A stretch of 8,366 bases of DNA from assembly GCA_948815685.1 (NCBI GenBank), contig CAQJOC010000051.1:1-8366 (forward strand), in the 5' to 3' direction. A program made the translations under genes and the position numbers. Source of the stretch: an uncultured Eubacteriales bacterium. Lineage in GTDB: Bacteria; Bacillota; Clostridia; Oscillospirales; Acutalibacteraceae. The notes below the pieces were generated by a model. The model saw nothing but the letters and a program-made list of their open reading frames with translations, was not told the origin of the DNA and made no database searches. Numbering within the stretch: position 1 is the stretch's first letter; every line of letters starts with the position of its first letter. Shown here piece by piece: positions 6,168 through 8,366 of the stretch.

Positions 6168-7296
6168 TATATGTGGCAATAAGATGAGAATAATCGAACT
6201 TTCGTCAAAAGAAAGCAAGGACGGAAAACGAAAAATCAAAGTAATTTTACACGAAATATATAAAGACGATTCTCAATATAACAAAAATGGGATTACCTGG
6301 CTTGAAGAATACTGCAACAAAAATTTAGGCAGCATAAAAGGTACATCGATAACCTGCGAATTTTTAAACGAAGAACGGACAGAAATTTTAGGCCATGGCG
6401 AAACAGGCATTGAAGATGGTGTACCAATATTTGAAAATGCCACCATGATTGGAGTTTTAGAACGTGGGTACATTGATGATATTGAAATTGATGGAGAAAT
6501 AAAAAAAGTTTGCATTGCAGAGGGACATCTCGATGCTATGCGATATAAAAACTTTATTGATGTACTTGAAAAAAGATATTTAGGAGGTGAAGTAATCTAT
6601 GGAAGTGTAGAAATCATAGGGCTAAAAGAAAATGAAAATAAAATCAGGTATCTCGAAGGATACAAAGAAAAAGGGCGAATACCGACTGAATTTAGATATT
6701 CGGGATTTGCAATTTTAAACATTGAGCCTTCCGATGATACTGCAAGACTTCTTGAAATTAATAACAGAAAGGGAAACGTAGCTATGGACGATTTTAAAAA
6801 ATTACTAGAAGAAATTAAAAACCGAATTGATGAAACATCAGAATGTAAAAGAAAATTGGAGGAAAATCAAAAAGAGCTTGATACTGTAAACGTTACAAAA
6901 AAAGAGCTTTTAGAAAAATTAAATGTGCTTCAAGGTGAAAAAGATGAGCTTTTAAAACAAGTTTCAGACAGTAAAACTAAAATAGAAAATCTTGAAAAAG
7001 AATTAAAAACCGTAAAGTCACAAGGTTTGATTAGTGAACTGGAGGAATCTCTAAAAGAATTTACAGATGAACAAAAAGAAACAGTTCAAAAAGAAATTCA
7101 GGAATTTAAGAATGACCCTATAAATTCTGATTTAGAAATTGATGATATAGTTCAAAAAATTCTAGCTGAAATCGGTAAAAAACTTTTTGAACTAAAAAAA
7201 GAAAATATGTGTGAGCAAAATAGCTTTAAATACAATGAAAACGATATTTTAGAAGAAGTTTTTGAAACCAATTCAAAGACTTTTTCTATTTTTTAA
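6151..7296 (+). CDS. Predicted prohead protease with C-terminal coiled-coil scaffold
   Basis: A 381-residue protein in two parts. Residues about 12-205 form a compact domain with TEILGHGETGIEDG (78-90) and GEVIYGSVEIIG (146-157). The GH pair and the later GSVEI strand resemble the His and Ser catalytic positions of HK97/S78-type prohead proteases, making H82 and S152 candidate catalytic residues (inference). Residues about 212-320 are Lys/Glu/Leu-rich with heptad-like spacing, a coiled coil expected of a scaffold, followed by an acidic tail ending in SIF. A protease-scaffold fusion between portal and capsid genes is a common arrangement: it holds capsid subunits during assembly and is then cleaved out. 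ATG 6151 is the earliest possible start. ATG 6184 (MRIIELSSKES) is a plausible alternative that begins where the conserved-looking domain begins, but lacks an SD site. Confidence 0.7.
   Translation: MWNMNNICGNKMRIIELSSKESKDGKRKIKVILHEIYKDDSQYNKNGITWLEEYCNKNLGSIKGTSITCEFLNEERTEILGHGETGIEDGVPIFENATMIGVLERGYIDDIEIDGEIKKVCIAEGHLDAMRYKNFIDVLEKRYLGGEVIYGSVEIIGLKENENKIRYLEGYKEKGRIPTEFRYSGFAILNIEPSDDTARLLEINNRKGNVAMDDFKKLLEEIKNRIDETSECKRKLEENQKELDTVNVTKKELLEKLNVLQGEKDELLKQVSDSKTKIENLEKELKTVKSQGLISELEESLKEFTDEQKETVQKEIQEFKNDPINSDLEIDDIVQKILAEIGKKLFELKKENMCEQNSFKYNENDILEEVFETNSKTFSIF
6768..6773 (+). promoter_or_regulatory. Possible internal ribosome binding site for a nested scaffold
   Basis: AAAGGG within GAAAGGGAAA lies 10 bases upstream of the in-frame ATG 6784. 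It is a moderate SD match, placed exactly at the boundary between the protease domain and the coiled coil. Confidence 0.35.
6784..7296 (+). CDS. Possible nested scaffold protein (internal in-frame start)
   Basis: In-frame ATG at residue 212 of the protease/scaffold ORF would give a 170-residue protein, MDDFKKLLEEIKN..., made almost wholly of the coiled coil and acidic tail. A separate scaffold made from an internal start is known in several phages, for example lambda Nu3 inside C. Support here is the GAAAGGGAAA stretch upstream and the clean domain boundary. It could equally be released only by proteolysis, or the start may be unused. Confidence 0.35.
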   Translation: MDDFKKLLEEIKNRIDETSECKRKLEENQKELDTVNVTKKELLEKLNVLQGEKDELLKQVSDSKTKIENLEKELKTVKSQGLISELEESLKEFTDEQKETVQKEIQEFKNDPINSDLEIDDIVQKILAEIGKKLFELKKENMCEQNSFKYNENDILEEVFETNSKTFSIF

Positions 7297-7301
7297 GGAG
7301 G
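7295..7301 (+). promoter_or_regulatory. Ribosome binding site of the small head-region gene
   Basis: AAGGAGG, a full SD match, begins within the TAA stop of the protease/scaffold gene and lies 8 bases before ATG 7310. It suggests strong, coupled initiation. Confidence 0.8.
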
Positions 7302-7309
7302 AATTTTGA

Positions 7310-7786
7310 ATGATAAAAGTTAAAACTATCGGCATGATTGAGAAAAATGCTAAGAATAATCCAACAGTCAAAGCACATCAAGATTTAAAAAATGGTGTCC
7401 TGCATACTGTTTCAAATGGAATTACTGAATTACCAAAAGTTGGGACATCTGATGATAAACAAAGCAAAAATATTTGTATTGCTCTTAACACAGGCTCCGG
7501 CGATAAACGATATACTGATTTTATTATTAAAAAGGACGAGTTTGTAAATTCATATTTGCTAAGTTCATGGGAAGGTCAGGAAATTGTTTTTGACGAATCT
7601 CATATTACATACGAAAATTCGGAAGATTACTCCAAAATTAAACCCAATGAAACAAAATTAGTTGCCGGTGAGGATGGTAATTTCAAGGTCGAAACTGATA
7701 TATCAAATCATCAGATTTATTTTGAAGTAACCGAAAAATTGCAATTTAATGGCAATGCGGTGTCCGCAAAAATAGTTTGTAATTAG
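7310..7786 (+). CDS. Small head-region protein, possible capsid decoration protein
   Basis: A 158-residue soluble protein with no recognised domain, signal peptide or membrane segment. It is rich in alternating hydrophobic/polar stretches (NICIALNTGS, GQEIVFDESHITYEN, HQIYFEVTEKLQF, AVSAKIVC), suggesting mostly beta structure. It stands between scaffold and major capsid genes, has a strong SD site and is followed by the capsid gene after 15 bases. Small beta-rich proteins at this position are often capsid-stabilising decoration (head fibre/cement) proteins, so that role is the best guess from context. A minor head protein or an assembly factor is also possible. Confidence 0.6.
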   Translation: MIKVKTIGMIEKNAKNNPTVKAHQDLKNGVLHTVSNGITELPKVGTSDDKQSKNICIALNTGSGDKRYTDFIIKKDEFVNSYLLSSWEGQEIVFDESHITYENSEDYSKIKPNETKLVAGEDGNFKVETDISNHQIYFEVTEKLQFNGNAVSAKIVCN

Positions 7787-7792
7787 AAAGGA
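7787..7792 (+). promoter_or_regulatory. Ribosome binding site of the capsid gene
   Basis: AAAGGA (in GAAAGGAAG) directly follows the TAG stop of the preceding gene and lies 9 bases before ATG 7802. It supports this start for the gene that runs off the window end. Confidence 0.7.
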
Positions 7793-7801
7793 AGAATTAA
7801 T

Positions 7802-8366
7802 ATGAATACTTTTGAGATGAACTCTATTCGCAAGGATAGGGATTTTTGCAATATACAAATTAATAGTAAATCGCCGGTTGTAGAGGTTTTTTCTCGTATT
7901 GTGAAAGGAACTGATTTACAAGATTTTGATAGAAGCATTGTAAATCGAAGTGTTAGATTTATTAAAGAGCTTGCGGAGAAAGCCAAGAACGGAGATTTAG
8001 GTTCTGCTTGTGAGATTAACAACATAAGGCGAATTGTTATAGAACCTGAAATTATGAAAGAAATCAAACTTTTAAGTTTTTTTGGGCAATATAAGAGTTT
8101 AGCTTACGGAGAAAGCATTGAAATGGAGGTTTACTCACATGAAGGCGAAAAATCAAGATTTCAAGCATTAAATGGCGATGCCCCATTCCCTGCGGTAGTT
8201 CGCAAAAAATATCCCATCACTTCGGAAGTTATATCTGGCGGTTTTGCCTGTGACTATCGAGCTATGAGTATCGGAGATATGCAACGTGAAAATGAATGTA
8301 TGGAGCAAATTCGTGTTGACATCAGGAATAAAGCCACAAAGTACGTCATTGAAAAGGTGTATCAAA
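7802..8366 (+). CDS. Probable major capsid protein (3' partial)
   Basis: An open frame from ATG 7802 that reaches the window end with no stop: 188 codons seen. The protein begins MNTFEMNSIRKDRDF. An N-terminal helical arm (about 44-63) is followed by IRRIVIEPEIMKEIKLLSFFG (75-95) and ESIEMEVYSHEGEKSRFQ (104-121). The last visible part is DAPFPAVVRKKYPITSEVISGG (126-147), then a helical segment MEQIRVDIRNKATKYVIEKVY. An extended loop and long helix after an N-terminal arm fit the HK97-fold capsid protein, and the place after protease/scaffold is the standard one. The N-terminal region could be the delta domain or arm cut by the upstream protease. Assignment is from context plus resemblance to capsid proteins of related Firmicutes phages as I remember them. 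The C-terminal half, including most of the A domain, is outside the window. Confidence 0.72.
   Translation, partial: MNTFEMNSIRKDRDFCNIQINSKSPVVEVFSRIVKGTDLQDFDRSIVNRSVRFIKELAEKAKNGDLGSACEINNIRRIVIEPEIMKEIKLLSFFGQYKSLAYGESIEMEVYSHEGEKSRFQALNGDAPFPAVVRKKYPITSEVISGGFACDYRAMSIGDMQRENECMEQIRVDIRNKATKYVIEKVYQ

Noticed and set aside
6582..6610. A perfect SD sequence (AGGAGGTGA, 6582-6590) 8 bases before ATG 6599, inside the protease gene.
   Set aside because: That frame reads M-E-V and then TAG at 6608-6610, so it encodes only three residues. The sequence is explained by the coding of LGGEVIYG. It could slow ribosomes, but nothing supports a gene.

Overview
The window is a stretch of tailed-phage (Caudoviricetes) genome or prophage. 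The DNA is AT-rich, Shine-Dalgarno (SD) sites of the AGGAGGTGA type precede most genes, GTG is used as a start, and TGA acts as a stop. This fits a low-GC Gram-positive host, most likely an anaerobic Firmicute of the Clostridia. That assignment is inference. Every convincing gene is on the + strand and packed with overlaps or gaps of under 20 bases, so the window reads as one late packaging and head-morphogenesis operon. No promoter, terminator, tRNA, insertion sequence or CRISPR array could be supported, and there is no gene-free stretch over 300 bases.

Layout. Positions 1 to about 1000 hold the front half (lobe 1) of a SNF2-type helicase. It enters from upstream of the window and is broken by a frameshift between 239 and 270. 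It then runs, without any helicase lobe 2, into a different protein carrying two CxxC pairs (about 1004-1951), which sits directly before the large terminase and is a candidate small terminase or packaging-associated protein. Next come the large terminase (1932-3641), the portal (3659-5194), a PP-loop PAPS-reductase/DndC-like enzyme (5202-6167), a predicted prohead protease with a coiled-coil scaffold tail (6151-7296), a small unrecognised head-region protein (7310-7786), and the first 188 codons of the probable major capsid protein (7802 to the window end).

How the genes work together. The terminase motor docks on the portal and pumps DNA into a prohead built from capsid protein around the scaffold and matured by the protease. 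The PP-loop sulfur-chemistry enzyme is an accessory gene inside this structural block. Its SD site overlaps the portal stop codon, so it is probably translated with the late genes. The two most unusual points are the helicase/packaging-protein chimera and the thiol-chemistry enzyme inside the head operon.
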